A stretch of 64,000 nucleotides of DNA, from positions 1 through 64,000 of the forward strand of contig JASAOO010003497.1 in NCBI GenBank assembly GCA_030849075.1, written 5' to 3'. The notes beneath the pieces were generated by a model. It was given only the letters and a program-made list of their open reading frames with translations. It did no database searches and had not been told where the DNA came from. How positions within the stretch are numbered: the first letter of the stretch is position 1; every line of letters starts with the position of its first letter. Made by a program: the position numbers and the translations under genes. Source of the stretch: Zelonia costaricensis. Lineage: Eukaryota; Euglenozoa; Kinetoplastea; Trypanosomatida; Trypanosomatidae. Of the stretch, positions 41,156-51,461 are shown piece by piece.

Positions 41156-41193
41156 CGTGTGTGTGTGTGTGTGTGTGGGTGGGTGTGGGTGTG
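41156..41193. repeat. (GT)n microsatellite in PCI-gene leader
   Basis: A GT tract that degrades into GGGTGT units, starting 24 bases upstream of the PCI-domain gene's ATG. No AG occurs between the tract and the ATG on the sense strand, so the spliced 5' UTR probably contains it as (CA)n. Confidence 0.9.
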
Positions 41194-41704
41194 TACGAAG
41201 GAACGAGAGTGGGCAGCACAGCAGGGGTGTGCGCTGGACTCACACAAAGAAAAATGAAACGGAAGAGAAAGCGGAGAGCCGCGTGGCGGCAGCGGGGAGT
41301 GCGCTTCTGTCGATTCGTCACGCCCACGCGGCGGCGAGCGAGAAGGCGGCGTCCCCTGCTACTGCGTTGGGAGTGCCGTGTAAGGTCTGACGGACGCAGG
41401 GCAGGCACGCGTGGATTTGACGGCGCTGTCACACGAGAGGCGCTACGCAAGACTCGGGCGGAGGCGGAATCGCAAAAAAGCGCCGTAACTGTGGGGTTGG
41501 GTTGGATGTGTTGCTGTGGCGTGTCGAGGGAGACGGGGAAAAGCGGAGGCCGCAAAGCGGGACGGGAGCAGCAGTCGAGTCGACAAAGCGCAGCACGCAA
41601 CACAGCAGGCCGACAAGGAGGAGGAGGAGGAGGGGACTGGACTGCCGAATGGGGGTCCGGTGCGTCGTCAAGTGCGTCGGCTGTGCGTAGGCCTCTGCCT
41701 CATC

Positions 41705-41720
41705 TTTTTTTTTTTTTTTT
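41705..41720. repeat. T homopolymer of 16 bases (oligo-A on sense strand)
   Basis: The longest A/T homopolymer in this GC-rich window. On the sense strand it is an oligo-A tract, which could be the tail of an old retroposed element such as a SIDER, though I see no diagnostic SIDER sequence. Confidence 0.9.
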
Positions 41721-42734
41721 GATACTCGCCAGCGCACGCGACGACGCGTTCGCCTGTGAGACGGGAGGGCGCGGTGCGGTGCCAAGGTCGGCAGTGGAGG
41801 GGCACCAGAGACGAAATGCAGGTGCCGCACACCGCCGGGGCGCGCCGATGCGACGAGGAGAGGAGCATGAAGCGGCGCGGTGCGCTCGTGCGTTGCACCT
41901 GCGGGCTCGCGATCGCTGGCAGCAGTGATTTGCGTGGTGCGGACGCTGGCAGGCAGAGCAGGCTGACGGACGGAACCGGACTCGTCGGCCGCGCAAGCAC
42001 CAACCACGCCGGTGTGAAGAAACGCGGTAACGAGAAATGGGGGAACACAAGAGCCGCAGCGTCGGCGATGGGGGTCGTGGACGGAGAATCGAGGAGGACG
42101 CGGGCAGCGGCGGTTTGCCGCGACTATAAAGGCAGGAAGGAGAAGTGTAGGACGACACCGCAGAGCGGCCTTTCTGGGTGGGCGAGGGGGGAGGTGCGGC
42201 CGTGTCCGTTGGCGTCGGCGGAGCGCAAGAGGGAGGCCACAAGGCAGCGAGACGCATACCCGCGAACGGCGTGTCCAAGAAAAAGGAGGACACGCACGGC
42301 AGCGCGAGGGGAGGCTGCTCGCTGACACGTAGCGTGGGCCGGAGCGGAGCAAACATGGCTGTTGCCATGCCCGCCGCTCCTCCTCCTCCTCTCAAAGCCT
42401 CCTGCCTCGTCCGCATCTTCCCGTGTCTCGGGCCCGTGACGCTGCACGGCGGCGTCCATGCTGCGGCGAAGCGGACACGAGGGAACTGTCAAAAAGGGTA
42501 AAGAGGTCGAGAGGAAAAGGGTTGGTCGAGACCTTCGTGACAAGTTAGGAGCGGAGGCACTCGTGACAGTCAGGTGGAAACGAAAAACAGCTCGACGTAA
42601 GCGGGTCAAGCAAAGAGGCAAACAGACGTGAGGCACGCGAACGTCGAGGCGTCGCAGGCGTGGTGCCGCAAGTCCTCATCCTTCCACGTGCACGCGCCAA
42701 TCCACGCCACACTACGCATTCCCTCAAGCAGCGC

Positions 42735-43658
42735 TCACCAGTACTGCGGATACGGCGACCGAGACGGGATGAGGTTGTTGAACAGCCACCCGCACACGCT
42801 CGTGAATACGGCGCCGAAGAGGACAGGCGTGATGACAAAGAGGAACCCTTCATCCTTGTAGTAGGCGTTGATCGTGCTCGTCGCGGCGGAGATGACGGTG
42901 GCGCTGGCAGGTGGGTGCATGGTGTTTGTGAACATCATAAGCACCAAGTGCAGCGCCACGCCAATGGCGCCGGCGCAGTGCTGGCCAAACGGCTGCTTCC
43001 CCACTGGGCGAAAGGCGTTGGTGAGGGCGATGCCGATGATCGCGGCCGTGACGTGGGCGACAATCACGTTGCGCGGCTGCGCTATGGGCGCCTTTGGGAC
43101 GGCGAAGATGACGGTGCAGGTGGCGCCAAAGGCCGGGAGGAAGGCAGAGAGGGAGTGGTTGACGAGAGGGTAGAAGCCGTAGTGCTCAATTAGGCCCATC
43201 AAGACGAGAGTGAGACAGACGAAAACAAAAGCGATGAGCTGATCCCACGACGGGTAAAAGCCGTAAACATCCAGCGACTGGTCAAAGCCGGTGAGGCGCC
43301 GCCAGTACCACGACGGGAACCGCCTCACAGACGGCCAACCGTGCGGCGCCTTCACCTCCTTCTTCTCCATCGCCATTCGCGCGGCCTCCACACTTGCCAC
43401 GCTGGCCGCCTCGTTCTCCAGCACGGCGGTGTCACTGCTACCGGCACCGCCTGAGACACCGCCCGGCCGCTCGACTTCATCGACAAACGGTTCGTGCATC
43501 GCCGTATCAGAAACCTCCGACTCGGAAAGCTGCATCCCGCCAGCGCCAACCGACAGCCGCGACTCGACGCGGCGCGGCTCTGCCGCCGCGAAGCGCTGCT
43601 GGTCGTCGCAGCGGGACGCCACATCGGCCTCATCCAACCTGAGAGGCGATCTCGCCAT
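42735..43658 (-). CDS. HPP-family integral membrane protein, copy 1
   Basis: A 307-residue protein. An acidic, disordered cytosolic N-terminus (1-105) is followed by an HPP domain with about five hydrophobic segments (139-157, 170-188, 198-214, 228-244, 272-293). The family's naming motif is intact in 'TNTMHPPASAT' (244-254; His 248, Pro 249, Pro 250). Other hallmarks are 'LPAFGATC' (174-181) and the C-terminal 'GWLFNNLIPSRSPYP'. HPP proteins are widespread in bacteria, algae and plants, where a chloroplast member has been linked to nitrite transport. Their role in trypanosomatids is unknown to me. The next gene upstream encodes a paralogue, so the pair arose by tandem duplication. Confidence 0.9.
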   Translation of the reverse strand: MARSPLRLDEADVASRCDDQQRFAAAEPRRVESRLSVGAGGMQLSESEVSDTAMHEPFVDEVERPGGVSGGAGSSDTAVLENEAASVASVEAARMAMEKKEVKAPHGWPSVRRFPSWYWRRLTGFDQSLDVYGFYPSWDQLIAFVFVCLTLVLMGLIEHYGFYPLVNHSLSAFLPAFGATCTVIFAVPKAPIAQPRNVIVAHVTAAIIGIALTNAFRPVGKQPFGQHCAGAIGVALHLVLMMFTNTMHPPASATVISAATSTINAYYKDEGFLFVITPVLFGAVFTSVCGWLFNNLIPSRSPYPQYW

Positions 43659-44385
43659 CGTCGCACAAGTCCAGCGTGCGCCTGAGGGTTAAGTTGAGTG
43701 AGTGGAGACGGGGAGCCGAGGTGGGCGTAGTGGGTACGGGGGTGGAGTGCTCATGCGACGGGGAGAGCGGTGGGGCGCAAAGCAAACGCGGGCACTGCCG
43801 GGGCGCGTGAGTGGGCGAGTTCACGACGACGGCGCGAGCTCGTGGGGCGCGACGCCGGCATTGTCGCAAATGCGGAGGACAAGTCAGCAAAGGGCGGTGA
43901 GGGCGGCAGTGACAAGGGAGAGTCAGGCATGTCGAGCCGAACGTGCTCGCGCGCGCGACCAGGTGCAGCACTGCCTCCTCGACCGTGCGCGCAAAGGAAA
44001 GAGGCGCGGTGCGNGACTCTGTGCAGCAGGCGCGGCAAAACTTGTCTGGGTGCCCGCGCTGGCAGCGAGCCCTTCCGCACCGTGTGCGGAACGGGAGACT
44101 TTGATGCGTGGCGAGGGACGGCAACGTGACAGCAGGTGGCAAGCGGGACGCAGCGCCGCACGTCCCGCCCATGCCCCGCGTACCTGAAAAGGAGAAAACG
44201 AAAATGCCATGGAATACGCAACGCGGTGAAGCTGCGCCCTCACATAGGGGCACGGGACGGCGCCACACGCACGTAAGAAAAGGGAAAAGCAAGGGCTCGA
44301 ATGACCAACACTGCGGCTGTGCGCACCGCCGGGACCAACGCCGCCCGTTTACGACAAACAGACGTTGAGCACTGCAGCACCGCAG
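43659..44385. other. Intergenic region containing one ambiguous base
   Basis: About 730 bases between the two HPP genes, with an N at 44014. No gene is seen. Frames crossing the N are not credible. Confidence 0.65.
44014..44014. other. Ambiguous base (N) in assembly
   Basis: The only undetermined base in the window, in the spacer between the tandem HPP genes. It may mark an allelic difference or a scaffold join. Confidence 0.95.
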
Positions 44386-45144
44386 CTACAACCAAACCGG
44401 GTAGCAGTGCCGCCAAGGAGTCAAGTTATTGAACAGCCAGCCCAAGAAGACGATGACGCACGGGCCCAGTGTGGCTGGGGTCACCATGAACATGAACCCC
44501 TGGTCATGCATCTGACCATAGAGGTGGAACGCCGCGAGGCATGTCGTCGCCGAGGCCGACGGCTGTAGTGTGCCGGTGAGCATCATGAGCGCTGTGATTA
44601 TCGCCACCGCGAACGCGCAGGCAAGCTGCTGGCTCAGTGGCTTCGGTAGCGAGTTGAATATGTGTGCCCACGCCACCCCGAGGAAAGCGCCGACGATGTG
44701 GGTGAATACGAGCGCGCGGGGCTGCGCGCCTGGCGAGGTGAGGAGGCACATGACAAGACAGCACGATGCGCCAAACGACGGCAGGTAGGAGAGCATGCCC
44801 AGGTCATAAGGCTCCAAGCCGAAGTCTTCGATAACCGCCAGCACAATGAGCGTAATGGCAGTGAACAGGAACGCTGGAACGCCGTCCCACGAGGGGGCGA
44901 ACAGCGCCGGCCCGGGCTGCCCCGCACCCTTCAAGCGGCGCAGATACACTAGCGCGACGTTCTCGTGCTTGCGCTCCACCTCCTCTACCGAGACCTCTGC
45001 GCCGGCGCCGCCACCCTCCAGGTGATTACCGGGCTCACTCGTTGGCGGGATAGACACCATGGGGCTCACTGCCAGCGCGGCATCGTGTGGACTCTGTTCG
45101 GTGGCGGCAGCACACGTGCCGGGGGCCGAATAGGGGTTGGGCAT
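44386..45144 (-). CDS. HPP-family membrane protein, copy 2 (HPP motif lost)
   Basis: A 252-residue paralogue of the neighbouring HPP protein. The fold is preserved ('LPSFGASCCLVMCLL' at 121-135, 'GWLFNNLTPWRHCYPVW' at the C-terminus) with about five membrane segments. The diagnostic motif is changed: 'TGTLQPSASAT' replaces 'TNTMHPPASAT', so His becomes Gln 194 and the second Pro becomes Ser 196. The cytosolic N-terminus is shorter than in copy 1. The frame continues upstream to an ATG at 45642, but that part looks like untranslated sequence. A strong pyrimidine tract and AG sit just before the chosen ATG. If His-Pro-Pro is functional, this copy must work differently. Confidence 0.88.
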   Translation of the reverse strand: MPNPYSAPGTCAAATEQSPHDAALAVSPMVSIPPTSEPGNHLEGGGAGAEVSVEEVERKHENVALVYLRRLKGAGQPGPALFAPSWDGVPAFLFTAITLIVLAVIEDFGLEPYDLGMLSYLPSFGASCCLVMCLLTSPGAQPRALVFTHIVGAFLGVAWAHIFNSLPKPLSQQLACAFAVAIITALMMLTGTLQPSASATTCLAAFHLYGQMHDQGFMFMVTPATLGPCVIVFLGWLFNNLTPWRHCYPVWL

Positions 45145-47564
45145 GCTAGGCAAGGAAGAGAGAAAGCCAGAGCTTGGGAGAGCGGGAGAGGGGCAGTGGC
45201 GCACGACGAGTGTGCGATCCTGAATGCGGGCAGAGCCGGTGCGTGCGCTCCACCTCTTTGGACAAAGCAGCCTGTGGGCCGAGTACCTGCAAGTGGAGAG
45301 TGACGCGGTCGGGTTGGTGCTCGGCACACGCACAACACGGTGGGCAAGAGGGGAGGGAAGAGTGAAGTGGCGGAGCATTAGAGGCGATGATGAAATCCGC
45401 TGCAAGGCTGAGAGGAACCAACAAACACGACGCGACCTCGAGCAGACCATGCGCTGCGGTGCAGCCCTTCCCAGCACGTCCGGCAGTCGCCAGAAAACCC
45501 AGAGGGGATGCGCGCAGCGGCACATGACATCGGCGCCTTGTGGCGACTTCGGAGCGTTCACAGGCCCCTCTCCCAACGCGCTCCCGCACGCGCTCAGCAC
45601 ACGATGGCCCACAACGCGCAGGATGCTACTCCTGTGAAACATGCCGGGCCGCTCGCGCCAGCGACGGCTGTCTCGTCTTCCTTGCGTCAGTCCCCTGCCT
45701 CCTGCTTCACCTTGTTTTTCGTTTGCTGGAGTTCAAAATGCTACGTGACTGCGTTCCCGCGTTAGGCAGAGTGGGCCGGCCAGTCCGTGTAGGCGTCTTA
45801 GTCGTGCGACGGACTGCTGCCCTGAGCGGGTCGTGGTGTCTGCCACCGCGTTGTCGATCGTTCGTCCCCTCTCCGAGCGGCCGGGTGCGTGGCTGCGTCG
45901 CCGTCTTGGTGCGTGTGTAAGTGAAGGAGGTGGTGTCTGTGCGTCCCTGTCCCGATAGGCCAAAAGGGGTGGAGGAGGTTGGGTGGTGTATACACGGGCA
46001 AGGCGACACGAATAGGGAAACAAAGAGAAGCGAGTCCGCGATAGGGAGAGGCGGGCAAGGGAGAAACAAACACAAGAGACACGGTGCTTTGCATTGCTAA
46101 CACACACACAACAGCCAGGCAGAGGTGAGACCAGATCGAGAAGGGGGACAGGCCGTGCTGTGGGAGGGGGGCGGAGAGAGGGAAACAAGAAAAAGAGGAG
46201 ATGGCGTGCAGGCGGGTAGTGAGCTGTGAGGCGGACTGTAAGAGGAGCCACACGCGGACAAACAAGGCGCACGTCTCGTGCAACGGCCACGTAGGAGGGA
46301 GGAGAGGGGGCGGGGGGGGGGGAGTAGGCGCAGAGCGAAAACGGCAGGTCACAGGACGCGCGGCGAGCCGTAGCGGCGGCACAAGTCACCGAGTGAGGGG
46401 GCGCCAGCCACTCCTACGCCTTCGCTCTGTGCCCGCCCCCTCGACGCGCGCTCGCCCACTCGAAGCCGCCGTGCAACCTTCACCTCTTCCCCTCTTCCCC
46501 CCCCTTCCCCACCCGCCTACTGGCACCGACTGTGCTGTTGTCAACCCCGGGGGGCGCGCCTGCACCCGCGCCGGCGTCTGGGCCGGCTGCACAGTCGCCG
46601 CCGCGCTTCACACGCCTCCCTGCCGCGCCGTCCTCATCCCTCCGCAGCCAGGCCCTCCGCGCAGGGCGCCGGGCAGGGGTTCGCTGTCAACGTGGCGCTG
46701 CAACATGCACTTGCCTCTGCCGCCCTCCTCTCCACCTCCAGCGGCGCAGGGAGCGGCAGAAGCGGAGGAGCAGCAGTGCGGCGCACGCATCGCGGTACGG
46801 GGTGGGTTGCGAAGGATTGAGGGGGAGGAGGGTGGTGCCGAGCGGGCACCGTGTCACGAGCGGGGAAGCGCAGCGACACCAAGGTGGCACCCTAAGATTC
46901 ACGCACCCAACACCAACTTGGGGCGCGAGTGAAGCGAAAGCACGAGGAAACTGTGCATCCGTCCGCCAGCTCGCCGAGGCGGGGCGCCGCGCCATTCAAG
47001 ATTAAGCCAGGAGCCCCGCGCCTGAATCCGCGTGCAACACACACGGCAGGGCACGCCTGCACTCATGAACGCGCCCAGAGACAGGTGCAGTACACTGCAG
47101 GGCCGCGGCTGGGCGAGGTGAAGAAGAAAAAAAGAAAGAAGCGCTCGCAGACGACGTCAGGAGCCGCAGAGGAAAGAGGAGGCGGACAAGTGTGGGGGTC
47201 GGGCACGCAAGACAGTCACGAAATCGGCAAGAAGCGTCAGGCAGTGTACATGCCATCTCCCCCCCCCCTCTCGCCGGTCCTCGCTCCACGCGTCCCGAAC
47301 ACCACGTCACGCTATCGCCACGCGCGTCAGCGTGTCCACCCCCCCCTCCCCCTTTCCAGCTGCCAGCTGCGTGGTGGAAGCGCCACATCTTGCTCAGAGC
47401 ACGCGCGCTAGCAGGGGACGCGCGTGTGTGTGTGTGTGGGTGGGTGGGTGCGTGTATAAAGTTGTGCCTGAGGTTGTTGGGCGACGTGAGAGACCGGGTG
47501 GTCGCGAGGTACGGGTAGGACGTTTTTGTGTGCGCCCCGTTCCGGCGGGGTGCCAGGCAGTTCT
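45145..47564. other. Intergenic region
   Basis: About 2.4 kb between G6PDH and HPP copy 2. It has patches of mixed composition and a GT tract near 47424-47440, shortly past the G6PDH stop. Open frames of 120-240 codons are low-complexity. No gene is seen. Confidence 0.6.
45146..45147 (-). promoter_or_regulatory. Possible spliced-leader acceptor AG for HPP copy 2
   Basis: A classic pattern on the minus strand: a C/T tract at about 45149-45165 followed by TAG one base before the ATG. It supports the 252-residue start over the upstream in-frame ATG, although a one-base leader beyond the spliced leader would be unusually short. Confidence 0.35.
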
Positions 47565-49253
47565 CTACAACTTGTTTGCCGGCAGCCAGTGGTAGCCCTT
47601 CTGGTACTTGAAGCCGTTGTTGATGATGAACTCATCGGCCTCCTTCGGCCCGCGGGTGCCGGCCTGGTACGGGATCGGCGCGATCTCGCCGCGGTCGATC
47701 TGGTGCAGCAGCGGCGTGAAGATGCGCCACGCCACGTCAAGCTCGTCCTTGCGCACGAAATTGGTGGAGTTGCCGAGGAGGGCGTCATTGATGAGACTCT
47801 CGTACGCGTCAGGGAGGCGGACGTCGAAGCGGGAGTGGTACGTGAGGTCGAGCTCCGTCTGGTGCGTCTGCCGCAGGTCGTCGTTGAGGCCGGGCACCTT
47901 GGTCGTGATCTTCACGTACATCGCCTCCGACGGCTGGGCACGAATGACAAGCTCGTTGCGTGTCGTCGCGTCGCCGTACGGGCGGATTTCATCCTTGAAC
48001 TGGATGCGGATCGCCACGTACTTCTGCTCGACCGCCTTGCCTGCCTTGAGGATGAAGGGAACGCCGGCCCAGCGGTCGTTGTTGATGTTGAGGCGCAGCA
48101 CTGCGAAGGTGGGGCACTTGCTCTCCTTAGGCACCGTCTCGTCCTCGAGGTAGCCAGGGATCGAGCCGTCGGCGGCGGCCGTGTACTGGCCGAGCACGCA
48201 GTCCTCCTTCGCGATGGGCGCGATGCACTTGAGCACCGACACCTTCTCGTCGCGGATGTTTTCGGCGTCGAGGGAGTGCGGCTTCTCCATCGCCAGCAGC
48301 GCCAGGATCTGCGTGAGATGGTTCTGCATGACGTCGCGGATGATGCCGATACCGTCAAAGTACCCGCCGCGGCCCTCGGTCCCGATGGTCTCCTTGAAGG
48401 TGATCTGCACGCACGCGATGTTGCTGGAATTCCACAGCGCGCTGAAAATGCGGTTGGCGAAGCGAGTCGTGATAATGTTCTGCACCATCTCCTTGCCGAG
48501 GTAGTGGTCGATCCGGTACAGCTGCGACTCGTCGAAGAACGGCTCCAGCGCGTGCGACAGCTCGGCCGAGCTCTTTGTGTCGTGGCCAAACGGCTTCTCA
48601 ATCACGACCCGCACCCAGCCGCCCGCCTCCTGCGGCATCGCGCCCTTGTGAATGCTCTCGCACGCACCGGCAAAGGCAGACGGGGGCAGGGCGAGGTAGA
48701 AAAGACGGTTGCCGCCCTTCTCCGGCCCCTTGAAAGCGTCCTCCTTCTCACGAATGAACTTGTCGAGGTGCTGGAAGTCCTCTGGCTTGTCGTAGGCGCC
48801 GGTGAAGTAGCTGACCTGCTTCAGGAACTCCTCGGCATGGCGGCCATTCTTTGACATGTTGGTGAAGTACTTGGTCAGTGTCTCCTGCTTCCACTTCTCG
48901 ACGTCGTCCTGCTTCGTGCGCGCATAGCCGACGATGTTGACATCCGGCGGGAGAAGGCCGTCGCAGTAGAGCTGGAAGAGCGCCGGAAACGTCTTCTTCT
49001 TGGCAAGGTCGCCGCTGGCACCGAGCACGATGATAGTTGTGGCACGGCTCTTTTGCTCGTCCTTCACCTTGGACACAATGTGCCCCGACTCGTCCTCGTT
49101 TGACTCCAGCTGCAGCGTGAGTGCCGACTTGGAGAGAAACTTGCACACGTCATCCGGCTTCTTCTCCAGCACCTGCGCGCGCAGCGCATCGAGAATGCTG
49201 TCAACGTCCGCCACGTAGGGGTCGCGGTCGACGCAGGAGTGCTCGGAGGCCAT
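47565..49253 (-). CDS. G6PDH: Glucose-6-phosphate dehydrogenase
   Basis: A 562-residue enzyme that oxidises glucose-6-phosphate to 6-phosphogluconolactone with NADP+, the first step of the pentose phosphate pathway. Visible features are the NADP loop 'GASGDLAKKKTFP' (78-90), 'EKPFGHD' (219-225) and the active-site signature 'RIDHYLGKE' (247-255) with the catalytic His 250 region. It has the roughly 60-residue N-terminal extension typical of trypanosomatid G6PDH, which includes Cys 7 and Cys 37. Such cysteines have been proposed to act in redox regulation of related enzymes. The C-terminus 'ANKL' resembles a weak PTS1, in keeping with the reported dual cytosolic/glycosomal distribution. Length fits Leishmania G6PDH. 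The start is the first ATG after a CT-rich leader. The next gene upstream is ascorbate peroxidase. Confidence 0.97.
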   Translation of the reverse strand: MASEHSCVDRDPYVADVDSILDALRAQVLEKKPDDVCKFLSKSALTLQLESNEDESGHIVSKVKDEQKSRATTIIVLGASGDLAKKKTFPALFQLYCDGLLPPDVNIVGYARTKQDDVEKWKQETLTKYFTNMSKNGRHAEEFLKQVSYFTGAYDKPEDFQHLDKFIREKEDAFKGPEKGGNRLFYLALPPSAFAGACESIHKGAMPQEAGGWVRVVIEKPFGHDTKSSAELSHALEPFFDESQLYRIDHYLGKEMVQNIITTRFANRIFSALWNSSNIACVQITFKETIGTEGRGGYFDGIGIIRDVMQNHLTQILALLAMEKPHSLDAENIRDEKVSVLKCIAPIAKEDCVLGQYTAAADGSIPGYLEDETVPKESKCPTFAVLRLNINNDRWAGVPFILKAGKAVEQKYVAIRIQFKDEIRPYGDATTRNELVIRAQPSEAMYVKITTKVPGLNDDLRQTHQTELDLTYHSRFDVRLPDAYESLINDALLGNSTNFVRKDELDVAWRIFTPLLHQIDRGEIAPIPYQAGTRGPKEADEFIINNGFKYQKGYHWLPANKL

Positions 49254-51461
49254 CGTGCTGGTGTGGGAGTGAGGGGGAGGGGGAGGAGGCGGGCTGAGGA
49301 GGGGGAGAAAAGCTGTGAAGTGGGGGAGGGAGGGTTGCGGCTGCGAAGAGGGAGTGCTGGTGTATAGGGGAGAGGGGAGCGGAATATAGAGGCGAAATAC
49401 GGAACAGGCTAATAAGGGGGCAACGCGTGGCACGTCGTGCGAGATGCCTTGACGGTGAAATAAGCAGGTGACTTGCGTGTGGAGGAAGGGGATGGGGATA
49501 ATAGAGTCGTTCGGGATGGCAAGAATCGAGCCGGGTTCAGCGTGTTTTCGGGGTGTCTTGCAACAGCGATGCTATACTGGGGAGCTGGATCAGGCGAGCC
49601 GATGTGGTTGGGGATGGCAGGAGCGAGTGTGGCGTGTCGCAGCCGAGTAGCGAGGAGCAGGACAAGGGCAAAGATGAGCGGCGCACCAGCAGCGTTGTCA
49701 ACGCACCAAGGGGAAAGTAAGGGGAGGACAGAGGACAGGCAAGACATCGTACGCGACGCATTGGCCACCCTCATGTGGGTCACGCATTTTTTGAGGAGGC
49801 TTCCGGTTGCACCCGCCAGCCGGCGAGTCCACCACCGGAGAGCAGCTCGCTGGTTAGGTGACAGGTCCGGCAAGACGCGTGAGAGTGCGGAAAGGCGCGC
49901 TCGCTCTCCTTGGCCAGCAATGCCGTGCGCGGATTCGATCCCTCTTTCTCGTCTATTCGTGTTGAAACAATACACTAAGTCCTAAAGATGTCGTACGATC
50001 AAAGCGCGCAACAGCGCCGCACATCACTGCACGCACGCGCTGAAACGAAAAGAAGAACAAATGCTGCGCCTCACCGCCTTCTTTGCACGAGCGCATTCCC
50101 GAACCCCTCCAACCCGCGATGCGGCGATAACTGCTGGTGAATGCCTCTTGACAGTTTTTTTTTCTTTCTTCGGCGGAGGGCGCCACGCTGCGCTGCGTCT
50201 CTCACTCACCCTCACCCTTTTCCCTTCATTGGCGTCTCAATGCGCAGGCAGCGGCGCGGAGCCCGTGTGCAGGACCAGCACGCCGCGCATGGCCGTCAAC
50301 AGGCTGGCACGAGCATCACCATGAATGCGCGCCGACTGACAGTGGGAGCAGGGGGAGGGGGGGGGAGACTCAACCAGCACCGTCGAACACGTGCCATGGA
50401 GCGGCCGCCGGAAATCGTAAGGTGGAATACAAGTCAAGAAAGGGAAGGCAAGAGAGAAGGGGGAGAGTGGTGCAGGAAATAGCGATGCGAGAAGCGAAGA
50501 TAGAGAAGCTGGGAGGTGACGGCGTTGGCCGGCTGAAGGGAAGCAATCGCTCAGAGAGGCGCGACGGGAAGCAACGGGGGCGACGCAAGAAGGGGAGTGG
50601 GTAGCGTGGGCGGGCAAACTTGACCAGCCGGGGATCACCTTTGCCTGCTGCAACATGACCCCAATGGAAAAGAGTTCAAAAACGTCCTTAGCCATCGGCC
50701 ACTTCCTGTCCGCCCCCTGCAAGACGGGGAGAGAGCGGAAGCCGCGTTGCTGGGGGGGGGGGCAGCTTCGTCACTAGGGGGGCTCGCCAGGTCTTCAACA
50801 TGGCCAGTGGTCCACAACGACGCTTCCTCTCCTCTGCGCACGCCGACTGCACCCTGAAGCAATCCAGGTTGGAGCACGTCTCCTGCTAGGCGGAGGCAAG
50901 GAGGGGCGGAGCGGTACCATGGTGTAAGAGCGAAAACGCGGAGGTACGGCAAGGTGAGGGAAGGGGAGGGGATGCTGCCCACTCTCGACGCTGCAAAAGC
51001 GGAAAGCGCAGCTCCAGAAAGCGGCGAAGAGCCACAGACACAAGCGAAGCCGCGAGAGATTCGGAAGTGGTGACCTCAAACGAGAGGCAGGGCCGTGGGC
51101 GCGGCGCGGTGTCACGCCAGCAGAGCATGCGGGGCAATGCACGAGGAGGAGAAGGCCGCTGACGGCCCACAAACTGCCAGCAGGCAAAGCCGCAGAGAGT
51201 CCGCGAGGATGCAAAGCATGGAGGCATCAAGGGCCGACACGCGATGAGGCCACGCAAGCCCACAGCACTCCGACGTGACGACCAAGCGCCTTTTCCTGCC
51301 CGCCGTTGAAGCACTGCGTACGAGTCAGCGCCACGCTTGCGGAGCGTCCGGTGGCACAGCCTTCTGAGAAACGCCAAGGTGCATCCGCTCTCGTACACTC
51401 CAGCGCGTTCATTGAATAAGATGGCGGAAGAGGGTGAGGTGCGACTTGCGCCACATCGCAC
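49254..51461. other. Intergenic region between ascorbate peroxidase and G6PDH
   Basis: About 2.2 kb, somewhat less repetitive than other gaps, with an oligo-T run near 50154-50163. A minus-strand frame at 50886-51461 abuts the peroxidase stop but shows no domain and looks like 3' UTR. No gene is called. Confidence 0.6.
49258..49259 (-). promoter_or_regulatory. Possible spliced-leader acceptor AG for G6PDH
   Basis: A dense C/T tract (about 49264-49290 on the minus strand) is followed by 'ACACCAG' four bases before the ATG. A second AG after another pyrimidine tract lies about 30 bases further upstream. Confidence 0.35.

Larger units (their letters stand above)
41133..42734. other. Intergenic region with (GT)n and a poly-T tract
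   Basis: About 1.6 kb. It contains a GT tract immediately upstream of the PCI gene, a 16-base T run at 41705-41720 (A on the sense strand), and a short GGA repeat near 41620. Open frames are low-complexity. No gene is seen. Confidence 0.6.

Noticed and set aside
40264..41928. Plus-strand open frame of 554 codons
   Set aside because: Largely antisense to the PCI-domain gene and extending into repeats; no domain.
45145..45642. 166-codon N-terminal extension of HPP copy 2 from an ATG at 45642
   Set aside because: It reads through a strong polypyrimidine/AG splice signal next to the ATG at 45144 and resembles untranslated sequence.
49900..49945. A second tRNA-like 'ATTCGATCC' box
   Set aside because: No T-stem pairing and no upstream A-box at a suitable distance.
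50886..51461. Minus-strand frame of 191 codons just downstream of APX
   Set aside because: No conserved-looking segment; it begins right at the APX stop and is best read as 3' UTR.
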